Positions 43,171 to 51,917 of a stretch of DNA of 64,000 bases are shown piece by piece. The stretch lies in NCBI RefSeq assembly GCF_017068395.1, contig NZ_CP070619.1, positions 5,580,001-5,644,000 on the forward strand, in the 5' to 3' direction. Source of the stretch: Rhodococcus pseudokoreensis (lineage in GTDB: Bacteria; Actinomycetota; Actinomycetes; Mycobacteriales; Mycobacteriaceae). Each line of letters opens with the position of its first letter. The stretch's first letter is position 1. Under the pieces are notes generated by a model, which saw only the letters and a list, made by a program, of their open reading frames with translations, did not search any database and was not told the DNA's origin. A program made the translations under genes and the position numbers.

Positions 43171-44633
43171 GTCAATTCCTCCTCTAACTTTGGTGCAGAA
43201 ACGCTGGCGATCGAGTACAGATCGCCGTTCGGTGCCCGGAAGTTCCCGGTGATCGGGTCGTACGGGACGCTGGTGTTGCCGTTGCCGCCGGTGAAGTCCT
43301 GCGGGTTCGACCATGAGGCCGGTGTGACGGTCAGGGGTTCGGGACCGCCGGGAGCGGGTTGGCTCGCGATCGGGCCCGCGTTCGGTGCGCCGGTGTCCGT
43401 CGGCGGCGGCGAATACGGTTGTCCGGGCCGGGCCAGCATTCCCGGCCAAGTGGACGGCAGACCGCCCGGGCAGTTCTCGATCTCGGCTGTTCGCACGGTG
43501 GGATCGGTCGCACAGGGGATGTTGCGTGCCCCTCGGGCGACCCGGGGGTCGGCCGGCGGGAGTTTGCAGTAGGAATTTTCCGGTGCCGGGACCGCGCTGA
43601 GATCGCTGGGGTCGCGGCGCTGCGTTTCCTGGTACCCCTCGGTGCAGGGGAGCGGGTTCGCGGAGTTGCCGAGTTTGACGTCGAGGGCGCCCTGACCGTA
43701 CACCCGGTCGTCGGTCTGGACTCCTCGGTGCATGTAGTTGATCGACGCCGACACAGCCGGGTAGATCACCAGGATCTGCTGGATCCCGGGGATGTTGACG
43801 CGAGCGACCTCACCAACCGTCTGGAGGTTTGCCAGCAGCAGCGGAACGGTGGGGCGGACGTCGTCGAGAGTGCCGCTGACCGTGTCGAAGAACTGTGACC
43901 CATTGTCGAGGACGCCGCGGACCTGTGCGTCGCTCATCACCAACTGCTCGGAGAACGAGGACAGATCGTGGGAGAAGCTCGCGATGTCGGCGCGGGAGTC
44001 GACACCGGCAGCGAGGACCGGTTCGGCGTCGTCGAGCAGGGTTCGGGTTGTCCCGATCTTCGCCTGCGCGAGTTCGATGAGTGGACGGGAGGAGTCGATG
44101 AGCCGCGACAGCGCCGGTCCCGCCCCGTTGAAGGCAGTGTAGGCCTCGTCGACGGTGACGCGGAGGTCGTCCTTGGGCAGCTCGGACAGGAGAACGTTCA
44201 CCTTGTCGACGACCTCGGAGGCGGGCACCGGGATTTCGGTGTTCGCCTCGGTGATCACGTCACCGTCCGCGAGGAAGGGGCCTTCGGACGACGCCGGAAC
44301 CATGTCCAGATATTGCTCGCCGATGGCCGAGACGCTGCGGACGAACGCCCGGCTGTCGGCTGGAATCGCGAAGTCCGAATCGAGCTGTAATTCTGCGGAC
44401 GCTCGATCGGGGCCGACGTCGATCGATTTCACGACGCCGACGTCGACGCCGCGATAGGTCACCAGTGAGTTCACATAGAGGCCTCCCGCGCGGTCGAATT
44501 CCGCCGTGACCGTGTACATCCCGATCCCGGTGACCCGCTCGAGCCCGAGGTAGTTGACCGCGGCGTTGCCGACGGCGAGAACAGCCACCACTGTGAAGAC
44601 GATGAGCTGGAAGCGGACGAGTTTCGATCTCAT
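43146..44633 (-). CDS. mceF: MceF, Mce-family protein
   Basis: 495 residues. One N-terminal membrane anchor (FQLIVFTVVAVLAVGNAAVNYLGL), then the MCE/MlaD domain (TAEFDRAGGLYVNSLVTYRGVDVGVVKSIDV) and the long helical needle region, ending in a Pro/Gly-rich tail from about residue 340 (PPPTDTGAPNAGPIASQPAP). It forms part of the hetero-hexameric tunnel that moves lipids or sterols across the periplasm. Start overlaps the mceE stop by one base. Confidence 0.93.
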   Translation of the reverse strand: MRSKLVRFQLIVFTVVAVLAVGNAAVNYLGLERVTGIGMYTVTAEFDRAGGLYVNSLVTYRGVDVGVVKSIDVGPDRASAELQLDSDFAIPADSRAFVRSVSAIGEQYLDMVPASSEGPFLADGDVITEANTEIPVPASEVVDKVNVLLSELPKDDLRVTVDEAYTAFNGAGPALSRLIDSSRPLIELAQAKIGTTRTLLDDAEPVLAAGVDSRADIASFSHDLSSFSEQLVMSDAQVRGVLDNGSQFFDTVSGTLDDVRPTVPLLLANLQTVGEVARVNIPGIQQILVIYPAVSASINYMHRGVQTDDRVYGQGALDVKLGNSANPLPCTEGYQETQRRDPSDLSAVPAPENSYCKLPPADPRVARGARNIPCATDPTVRTAEIENCPGGLPSTWPGMLARPGQPYSPPPTDTGAPNAGPIASQPAPGGPEPLTVTPASWSNPQDFTGGNGNTSVPYDPITGNFRAPNGDLYSIASVSAPKLEEELTWQALLLR

Positions 44634-45772
44634 CAGCGCGGTGCTCCGTTCTGCGGTGCGGACGTCGCTGGTCCGCCGGATGTTGTTGCGCCTGTGGGTG
44701 CCAACAGAGGATTCACCGCTTGGCGGGCCGGGTTCAGTCCTGCCAACTCGTCGAGCGGGATACTGCCGAGAACCTTGCCGCCGACCGTCTCGGCGCTGAC
44801 GTCGAGGGTGAGGAAGAGATTCATGTAGTCACCCCGGACGGCGCGCTGGGTGGTCGTGACCGGGAACGGTATGGTTCCGGCGATCTTCAGCGCTTCCGGC
44901 AGGTGATCACCGGCCGCAGCGAGCTGCGAAAGCACCGGCTGCAATGACCGCAGATTCGCATCGAGATCCTCGCGGCTGCTCTCGAGCACCTCGGTGGCGA
45001 CCTCACCGAACCGCCCCACGTCGTCGAGCATCGTGGTGAGTTGCTTCTGCTGTTCGTCGAGGATCTGCATAGCCGGCTCGATCGAGGTGATCCCTCGGTC
45101 GATCGTCTGATTCTGACTGGCGAGTTCCGCACCGAGGCGATCGAGCCCGTCGATGGCCCGGACGATGTCCTCGCGTTGTTGGTCGACGCCGCCGACGAAC
45201 TCCTCGAGGTTGCCGAACAGGCTTCGCAGCGATTCCTCCCGGCCACCGAGTACGCGGTTGAGCTCGGAGGTCACGGTGCGGATCTGCTGCAACCCACTGC
45301 CGTTGAGCACGAGAGCGAGCGCCGAGAGCACCTCCTCGGTTGACGGATATTGACTGGTGCGGTCGAGGGGAATCACGTCACCGTCGGCGAGGAGGCCGAC
45401 TGCGTCGTCGCCGGGCGGCACGGTGAGCTCGAGGTACTGGGAGCCGAGCACACTGGTTTGCGCGAGCTTGGCGCCGACATTCGCTGGGATCTCGGCCTGT
45501 GGGTCGAGTTCGAGTGTCAGTTTGGCACCCCAGTTGTCGCCGGTGATGTGGCTGATGTTTCCCACGATGACGTTATTGGCCTTCACCGGTGAGTTGCCCA
45601 CCAGATTCTGGATGTCCGCCAGCTCGACGGTCACCTCGTGCGTGTCACCGCCGACCGCGTTGCCGGGCAGTCCGATCGAATTGATCCCGTCGAATCGGCA
45701 CCCGGCCGCCGCGGCCACGACGCCGACGAGCATGGTCGCCGTGAGCGCCGACCTCCGAATAGAGTTCGTCAT
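44633..45772 (-). CDS. mceE: MceE lipoprotein
   Basis: 379 residues. The N-terminus is a lipoprotein signal (MTNSIRRSALTATMLVGVVA, then AAAGC as lipobox), as is typical of the E subunit. The MCE domain follows (VTVELADIQNLVGNSPVKANNVIVGNISHIT), then coiled-helical region and a Ser/Gly/Ala-rich tail. Member of the A-F hexamer, anchored by its lipid. ATGA overlap with mceD. Confidence 0.93.
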   Translation of the reverse strand: MTNSIRRSALTATMLVGVVAAAAGCRFDGINSIGLPGNAVGGDTHEVTVELADIQNLVGNSPVKANNVIVGNISHITGDNWGAKLTLELDPQAEIPANVGAKLAQTSVLGSQYLELTVPPGDDAVGLLADGDVIPLDRTSQYPSTEEVLSALALVLNGSGLQQIRTVTSELNRVLGGREESLRSLFGNLEEFVGGVDQQREDIVRAIDGLDRLGAELASQNQTIDRGITSIEPAMQILDEQQKQLTTMLDDVGRFGEVATEVLESSREDLDANLRSLQPVLSQLAAAGDHLPEALKIAGTIPFPVTTTQRAVRGDYMNLFLTLDVSAETVGGKVLGSIPLDELAGLNPARQAVNPLLAPTGATTSGGPATSAPQNGAPR

Positions 45773-46983
45773 CGTGGTCCCTCCGGAAGGATGAGGTTCT
45801 GGAGACTTTGGGTGATGGAGGCGACGGGATCGGTCGGTGCAGGTGCGCCCGGCATACCCCCCGGCGCAGCCGGGGTGGTGGCAGGAGTAGGTACCGCCTG
45901 CCGCACGGCGGCATTGGCCAACGGTGCGGCAAAAGCTCTTGCAGCCGTAGCACATTCATTTGCGGGTGCGTCGACCGTGGTCAAGAGTGCGCAGATCAGC
46001 GAGCGCGGGTCCGGCATCTCGGGCACGGCGAGGGCACCGGTGAGCGAGTTGGCGTCGGCATCGTAGATGTTGTAGAAGTCCGACAGCGCCGTCGGTCCCG
46101 AGTGCAGGATCGACATCAGGGTGTCCTGGCGGTCGACGAGCAACCGGGTAATGTCCTCGAGCTGTCCGACGTTCTCGACCAGCGCCCCACGGTTGTCTTC
46201 GATGAACTTCGTCACTTCCTGGAACGTGGTCAGCATGCTGCTCAGCATCGCGTCGAGTTCGGTCCGGTTGGCGTTGAGCAGCCCCGATACGTTCGCGAAT
46301 TCGCTGCTGAACGCCCGGATCTGCTGGTCACTGGCAGCGAGGGCGGTCGTGAACTTCTGCAGGTTTTCAACAGTGCCGAACAGGTCCTCGCCGCTTGCGT
46401 TCAGCGTGGTGGCGGCGTCAGAGAGATGGGTGAGGGAGTCGTGCAGCGCCGTGCCCGTCCCGTCTAGGGTCCTGGCGGTGCTGCTCACGAAGCGATTGAG
46501 CGAACCGTCCGGGTGCTCCGGGGTGCGGCCGGCGTCCTCGGCGAGCTTGACCACCTGCTTCTTGATCTCGTCGAACTCGACCGGGACGGCGGTGCGGTCG
46601 AGGGGGATTTCGTCGCCGTCGGACAGGGTCGGTCCGCCCGAGTATGCCGGTGCCAGCTGGATGTAGCGGCCGGTCACCAAGGTCGGGGCGACGACCGCAG
46701 CCTTCGCGTCCGCGGGAACGTCGTAATCGTTGTCGTAGTCGAATTCCACCCGGACCCGCTCGCCGTCCGGTTCGATCGTCGTGATGCGGCCTACCTCGAC
46801 ACCGAGGATCATCACTCGGTCTCCGACGTACATGCCGGTGGTGTTCCGGAAGTAGGCCGTGACGTGGTTGACGGAGTGGTTTTCGATCCAGGCGGCGGTC
46901 ACCAGCCCGACGAGGGCGACCGCGATCACCACGGCGAGCAGTTTCGCCGGCAGTGCGCGTGCCATTTCCCGTACCGATGCCAT
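45769..46983 (-). CDS. mceD: MceD, Mce-family protein
   Basis: 404 residues. Membrane helix KLLAVVIAVALVGLVTAAWI, MCE domain TAYFRNTTGMYVGDRVMILGVEVGRITTIEP and a helical shaft (ALAASDQQIRAFSSEFANVSGLLNANRTELD). C-terminal Pro/Ala/Thr-rich tail. Fourth Mce subunit; its start shares one base with the mceC stop. Confidence 0.93.
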   Translation of the reverse strand: MASVREMARALPAKLLAVVIAVALVGLVTAAWIENHSVNHVTAYFRNTTGMYVGDRVMILGVEVGRITTIEPDGERVRVEFDYDNDYDVPADAKAAVVAPTLVTGRYIQLAPAYSGGPTLSDGDEIPLDRTAVPVEFDEIKKQVVKLAEDAGRTPEHPDGSLNRFVSSTARTLDGTGTALHDSLTHLSDAATTLNASGEDLFGTVENLQKFTTALAASDQQIRAFSSEFANVSGLLNANRTELDAMLSSMLTTFQEVTKFIEDNRGALVENVGQLEDITRLLVDRQDTLMSILHSGPTALSDFYNIYDADANSLTGALAVPEMPDPRSLICALLTTVDAPANECATAARAFAAPLANAAVRQAVPTPATTPAAPGGMPGAPAPTDPVASITQSLQNLILPEGPR

Positions 46984-47984
46984 CAGCGCGGCCCTCCGAA
47001 ACTGCCCGGAAGCTGCCCGGAGAGATTGGCCGGGACGATGTTGTGGAGCAGCACCCCGAAGAACGGTCCGCTGCCCACCGCCTCGCCGACCTGCTTCGTG
47101 AAATGTTCGAGGCCGGTCAGCGAGGCGTTGATGTTGTCGTAATTGCTGTTCAATGTCGCCACCAGGGTCTTCAACTGTTCGAGAGTGGGTCCGAGTGTGG
47201 ATGCGTTGTCGCGGGACAGGCCGGTGAGCGCATCGGCCACCTGACGTGACTGCACGAGCACCCGATGGATGGTGTCCGCCCGGCTGTTCAGCGCGGCGAA
47301 GAGCGACTGGCCCTGGCCGAACAGCGCGGAGACCTGGGTGTCCCGGTCCGCGAGAATCTGAGACACGTTGGCCGCCCCGGCGAGCAACTGACGCAGTTCC
47401 TCGTCCCGGCTCGCCACTGTGTCGGACAGGCGGGAGAGGCCGTCGAGGGAGGACCGCAGGTCCGGCGGAAGCTCGTCCTCGACCGAGGAGATCTGCTCGA
47501 GTGCGCCGGAGAGGTTGACGGTGTCGGTCTCCGACACTTTGTCGGTGACTTCCTCGAGCGCGCGGGTGATGTCGTATCCCGAGCTGGTCTGGGCAAGGGG
47601 GATGGTCGCGCCGTCGGCGAGCTCGCCGTGTCGTCCGGGAGTGATCTCCACGTACCGCCGACCGAGAGCAGTTTCGACCTTGATCGCGGCGGTCGTGTCC
47701 TCGCCGAGCCCAACCGCACCGCTGTCCGCGTCGAATTCGACGTCAACCTTTCCCCCGGAAATGGACAGCCCCTTTACTTTGCCGACCTCTACACCCGCAA
47801 TCTGCGTGGTGTCACCGACCGCGAGGCCACTGGCGTCGGCGAACTCGGCGTGATATGTGGTTGCCCTGTTGATACCGGGAATGGAGTTGAAGTTGAGCGC
47901 GAGGAACAGGATCCCGATCAACACCGCTGTTCCGATCAGGCCCATGCGGAACGAATCCCGCTCGAGGAAGGACTTCTGAGCCAT
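46983..47984 (-). CDS. mceC: MceC, Mce-family protein
   Basis: 333 residues from ATG 47984, which overlaps the mceB stop as TGATG; an upstream GTG at 47993 is possible but less well placed. Helix FRMGLIGTAVLIGILFLALNF, MCE domain AEFADASGLAVGDTTQIAGVEVGKVKGLSI, helical region, and the common ending LSGQLPGSFGGPR. Third Mce subunit. Confidence 0.92.
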   Translation of the reverse strand: MAQKSFLERDSFRMGLIGTAVLIGILFLALNFNSIPGINRATTYHAEFADASGLAVGDTTQIAGVEVGKVKGLSISGGKVDVEFDADSGAVGLGEDTTAAIKVETALGRRYVEITPGRHGELADGATIPLAQTSSGYDITRALEEVTDKVSETDTVNLSGALEQISSVEDELPPDLRSSLDGLSRLSDTVASRDEELRQLLAGAANVSQILADRDTQVSALFGQGQSLFAALNSRADTIHRVLVQSRQVADALTGLSRDNASTLGPTLEQLKTLVATLNSNYDNINASLTGLEHFTKQVGEAVGSGPFFGVLLHNIVPANLSGQLPGSFGGPR

Positions 47985-48991
47985 CACTGACACCTTTCTG
48001 CGGGAGCCTTGAACATCGGTGTGACGCCGCCGGGACCTGGGCCGGACGCGTACTTGATAGCGAGACCACAGACGAAGAAGTTCACGAAGCTGCCGTAACC
48101 CGCGACGCGGCCGATGAGTCGGTAGTTCTCGGGCAGAGTGGACAGCACCATGTTCAGCGTGTCGGTATTCGCGTTGAGGTTGCCCGCGAGATCACCCAGC
48201 GCGACGACATCCTGCGCGATTGCCGGCCGATTCTGATCGAGAACACTTGCGAGGCTGTTCGTGACACGATCGATGTTCCCCAAGGAATTGGTGATCAGAT
48301 CACGGTCACCGTCGAGGCCCGCGACCAGTCGCTGCAATTGGTCGATCAATGCCGAGAACTGGTCACCGCGATTGTTCACCGTCCCGACTACCGTATTGAA
48401 GTTGCTCACCACCTGACCGATCGCCTGATCACGGTCCGCCAACGTGTTGCTCAAGGACCCGATTTGAGTCACCAGACGCCCGATACTCGCTTCCTGGCCG
48501 TTCAGTACCTCGATCAGCGAGGCGGACAACTGATTGGTCTGATCCGGGTCAAGCCCCTGCAGCAGTGGCCGGAAACCGTTGACCACCTGGTCGAGGTCGA
48601 GCGCCGGAGTGGTCTGCGCGAGTGGAATCGGACCGTCGAGCGCGCCGATGGCACCTGGCCCGTTCGACAGCTCCACATAGCGGTCACCGATCAGGTTCTT
48701 GTACTTGATCCGGGCCGTGGTCCCCTCAGTCAGGGGACGTTCGGTGGAGAGAGAGAACGACACGACTGCCGTGCCGTCCGAGGCCAACTCCACCCCCTTC
48801 ACCTTGCCCAACGGCACGCCGCCGACTTTGACGTCTTCGCCGTTGCCCAGCCCGGACGCGTTCGAAAAAACGGCTTGATAGGTGTGTGTGCTGCCGAAGC
48901 GCATATTTCCCACCACCGTCGCCACACCGAACCCCGTCAACGAGGTGACCAGCACGAAGATCAGCAACTTGATACCCGGTGCCTTCGTCAT
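47984..48991 (-). CDS. mceB: MceB, Mce-family protein
   Basis: 335 residues. Helix KLLIFVLVTSLTGFGVATVVG, MCE domain AVFSNASGLGNGEDVKVGGVPLGKVKGVEL and a long helical part ending GGVTPMFKAPAERC. Second Mce subunit; start shares one base with the mceA stop. Confidence 0.93.
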   Translation of the reverse strand: MTKAPGIKLLIFVLVTSLTGFGVATVVGNMRFGSTHTYQAVFSNASGLGNGEDVKVGGVPLGKVKGVELASDGTAVVSFSLSTERPLTEGTTARIKYKNLIGDRYVELSNGPGAIGALDGPIPLAQTTPALDLDQVVNGFRPLLQGLDPDQTNQLSASLIEVLNGQEASIGRLVTQIGSLSNTLADRDQAIGQVVSNFNTVVGTVNNRGDQFSALIDQLQRLVAGLDGDRDLITNSLGNIDRVTNSLASVLDQNRPAIAQDVVALGDLAGNLNANTDTLNMVLSTLPENYRLIGRVAGYGSFVNFFVCGLAIKYASGPGPGGVTPMFKAPAERCQ

Positions 48992-50154
48992 CAGCGAACA
49001 CCTCCGAACATGAACTGCGCGAACGGGTTACCGATCAGATCCTCGATACCGTGCGCCGTCTGGTAGGCCTTGCTGCCGTCGTCGAAATCGGTATGCCCGG
49101 GAGCCTGGGCGGGGTCGTAACACCGCGGTGCGCCGTCCGCACCGTTCTTCGGCGCGTTCTCCGGGTACGTGTACGGCGGATCACCCATCAGCAGAGTGCC
49201 GAGAATGTTCAGGCCTGCCTGATCACTTCCACCGACGGTGCGCTCGAGGTACTTGTTTGTCTGATCCATACTCGCAAGGAAGCACGGGTACATCGGCGCA
49301 TTCTGTGCAAGGAGTGCCGTCGTCGGTTCCAACGCATCCAACGACTTTTCCAACGGGTCACCGGAGGCTTCGAAGAAGCTGCGCCCGCTGTTGCCGAAAC
49401 CGCTGAAACTGAGCAGGAAGGCGCTCAATTGCTGCTCCTTCTCGGTCACCGTGTCACCCGTGGTGCTGACATGGTCGACGGTCCGGAGGAGATCCGGAGC
49501 GGCGTCGGCGAGGATGTCGGAGACCTCCGCGCCCTTGACCAGGTCGCGCTGCAACGTGGGAAGGCTGCCGTTGAATTCGGACAGGTAGGTGTCGAGTTCG
49601 ACCATCATGTCGCCGAGTTGGTCGCCGCGGCCCTGCAGCGAGGTGGACAGCGCACTCAACGTCGCGTTGACCTTCTGTGGTTCCACGGTCCGCAGCACCG
49701 TCACCAAGGAGTCGAGGAGATCGTTCACCTCGGTGGCCACGGCGGTGCCCTGAACCACGGATCCCGCCGACACGGTGGTCGCCGAGGGATGCTCCGGTTG
49801 CACGAGGGTCACGAACTTGCGTCCGAACAGCGTGGTCGGATCGATCACGGCCGTGATGTTCTCCGGTATCGCCGAAGTCCGGCTCCCGTCGATGTCCATG
49901 GTGATTTCGGCCTGGTCGTCCACCAACTGCACCTTCGCCACCCTGCCGACGACGACATCTCGCATTTTGATGTCGGACCCGGGTTCGAGCATCAGGCCCG
50001 ACCGCGCCGAGTACAGCTTGACCGGGACGGTCGAGTGGAACGATCCGCGGTAGATGCCGACGGAGACGGCCGTTGCGATCGCGATCAGCGTCACCAGACA
50101 CACACCCAGGAGCACATAGACCAGGCGGCTCCGCTCTTCGATATGGCCACCCAT
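48991..50154 (-). CDS. mceA: MceA, Mce-family protein
   Basis: 387 residues. Helix LVYVLLGVCLVTLIAIATAVSVGI, MCE domain LYSARSGLMLEPGSDIKMRDVVVGRVAKVQL, then a helical shaft with paired cysteines near the end (MYPCFLAS, APRCYDP) and the typical GNPFAQFMFGGVR tail. First Mce subunit, starting 1 base after the YrbE B stop. Confidence 0.93.
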   Translation of the reverse strand: MGGHIEERSRLVYVLLGVCLVTLIAIATAVSVGIYRGSFHSTVPVKLYSARSGLMLEPGSDIKMRDVVVGRVAKVQLVDDQAEITMDIDGSRTSAIPENITAVIDPTTLFGRKFVTLVQPEHPSATTVSAGSVVQGTAVATEVNDLLDSLVTVLRTVEPQKVNATLSALSTSLQGRGDQLGDMMVELDTYLSEFNGSLPTLQRDLVKGAEVSDILADAAPDLLRTVDHVSTTGDTVTEKEQQLSAFLLSFSGFGNSGRSFFEASGDPLEKSLDALEPTTALLAQNAPMYPCFLASMDQTNKYLERTVGGSDQAGLNILGTLLMGDPPYTYPENAPKNGADGAPRCYDPAQAPGHTDFDDGSKAYQTAHGIEDLIGNPFAQFMFGGVR

Positions 50155-50155
50155 G

Positions 50156-51025
50156 TCAGCCCGACACTTTCACGGCGCCGGCCGAGCCACCGTAGACGGC
50201 GATTCCGACGAGAAGGTCGATCACCATGATCGCGATCAAGGAGGTACGCACCGCACGTCCAACCGCGACCCCGACTCCTGCAGGCCCGCCCTTCGCGTTG
50301 TAGCCGTGGTAGCAGTGCACACACATCACGACCACGGACATCGCGAGGACTTTCACCATCGACCATGCGACGTCACTCGGCACGAGGAAGACGTTGAAAT
50401 AGTGCTGGTAGGTTCCGCTCGCCTCACCGAGGTACTCGGTAACCAGCTGCGTGGCGACATACCCGACGAACAACGCCACGGCGTAGAGCGGAATCACCGC
50501 GATGACTCCGGCGGTGACGCGAGTCGTCACCAGGTAGGGCAGCGACGGAATCGACATCGTCTCCATGGCATCGATTTCCTCGCTCACTCGCATCGCCCCG
50601 AGTTGCGCAGTGAAACCCGCACCGACCGTCGCGGTCAGCGCGATTCCCGCGATGACGGGGATCGCTTCCCGGGTGTTGAAGAATGCCGAGATGAACCCCG
50701 ACAGCGCGCCGATTCCGATGCGGCCGAGCGAGGTCACGCCCTGCTGGCCCACCTCGTACCCCACTGCGGTAGTGAGCAGTGAAATGACGACAAGGGTTCC
50801 ACCGATCACCGCCAGGGCGCCGGTGCCCATACTGACCTCGGCGAGCAGCCGGATCGTTTCCTTCCGGTACCGCCGGAAGGTGCGCGGAATGGCGGTGACA
50901 GCATGAGTGTAGAAATGGAGCTGCCTGCCCATCTCCTCCATGTGGCCGACCGGTGCATCGACCACGCGGAGCGCGATCGTGGCAACCCTGGGTCTCGCGC
51001 CGGTGGCCCGAGTAGCTTTCGACAC
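50156..51025 (-). CDS. yrbEB: YrbE B permease of the Mce importer
   Basis: 289 residues from GTG 51025, preceded by GGGAGA. MlaE-type permease: MGTGALAVIGGTLVVISLLTTAVGYEVGQQG, the EEIDAMETMSIPSLPYLVTTRV coupling helix that contacts the ATPase, and several further membrane segments. Pairs with YrbE A as the inner-membrane channel. Confidence 0.93.
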   Translation of the reverse strand: MSKATRATGARPRVATIALRVVDAPVGHMEEMGRQLHFYTHAVTAIPRTFRRYRKETIRLLAEVSMGTGALAVIGGTLVVISLLTTAVGYEVGQQGVTSLGRIGIGALSGFISAFFNTREAIPVIAGIALTATVGAGFTAQLGAMRVSEEIDAMETMSIPSLPYLVTTRVTAGVIAVIPLYAVALFVGYVATQLVTEYLGEASGTYQHYFNVFLVPSDVAWSMVKVLAMSVVVMCVHCYHGYNAKGGPAGVGVAVGRAVRTSLIAIMVIDLLVGIAVYGGSAGAVKVSG

Positions 51026-51073
51026 AGAATTCTCCCGTAGACAGCCGACTTCGCGGCTAATGGTGGAGCGCTG

Positions 51074-51868
51074 TCAGTGCAGCGCGAGAGTCGTGATAAC
51101 CGAATTGGCGAGGAAGAGAAGCAGGAAGCTGAACACGACGGTCTGGTTGACGGCGTCGCCGACTCCCTTGGGCCCGCCCTTGGCGTTGAGCCCCAGATGG
51201 CATGCGACAAGCCCTGCAAGCATCCCAAACACCGCCGCCTTCACCTCGCTGACGAGGAAATCAGGCAGTCCGGTCAAGATCGAGATCGCCGTGACGTACT
51301 GGCCGGGAGACGCACCCTGCATGTACACCGTCGCGATGTAACCGCCCACAAGGCCGACCGCGGACACGAGTCCGTTCAGAAACATCCCGATCAGAGTCGA
51401 CGCCAACACCCTCGGCACACACAGGCGTTGAATCGGATCGATCCCCAGCACCTTCATCGCGTCGATCTCTTCGCGAATCGTCCGGGAACCCAGGTCGGCG
51501 CAGATTGCGGTCGACCCGGCACCTGCAACGACGAGAACCGTGACCACCGGGCCGATTTCACGGATGATCGCCACACCCGCGCCTGCACCGCTGAGGTCGA
51601 CAGCGCCGATCTCCGCCAGCAGGATGTTGATCTGGTAGACGAACATCATGCAGAAGGGAATCGCCATGAGCAACGCGGGCATGATCGAGACGCCGGCGAT
51701 GAACCATGCCTGCTGAACGAACTCGCGAGCATGGAAGGGGCGCTTGAACATGCACCGGAACGTCTCCATCGACGTCGCGTAGAACGCCCCGACAGCCGTC
51801 GGCGCGACCTGAATGGCCTTCCGGACAGCGCTCGCCCTCGGCGGGCGGTCTTTCAGATCTACCGACAT
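51074..51868 (-). CDS. yrbEA: YrbE A permease of the Mce importer
   Basis: 264 residues. Same MlaE family as YrbE B: EFVQQAWFIAGVSIMPALLMAIPFCMMFVYQINILLAEIGAVDLSGAG, then IREEIDAMKVLGIDPIQRLCVPRVLA as the coupling helix. First permease gene of the operon, beginning 49 bases after the alcohol dehydrogenase stop. Confidence 0.93.
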   Translation of the reverse strand: MSVDLKDRPPRASAVRKAIQVAPTAVGAFYATSMETFRCMFKRPFHAREFVQQAWFIAGVSIMPALLMAIPFCMMFVYQINILLAEIGAVDLSGAGAGVAIIREIGPVVTVLVVAGAGSTAICADLGSRTIREEIDAMKVLGIDPIQRLCVPRVLASTLIGMFLNGLVSAVGLVGGYIATVYMQGASPGQYVTAISILTGLPDFLVSEVKAAVFGMLAGLVACHLGLNAKGGPKGVGDAVNQTVVFSFLLLFLANSVITTLALH

Positions 51869-51917
51869 CGAACAACCTTTCTCACTGTTTCCGGAGCATC
51901 CGAGGGGGAGCCGGCCA

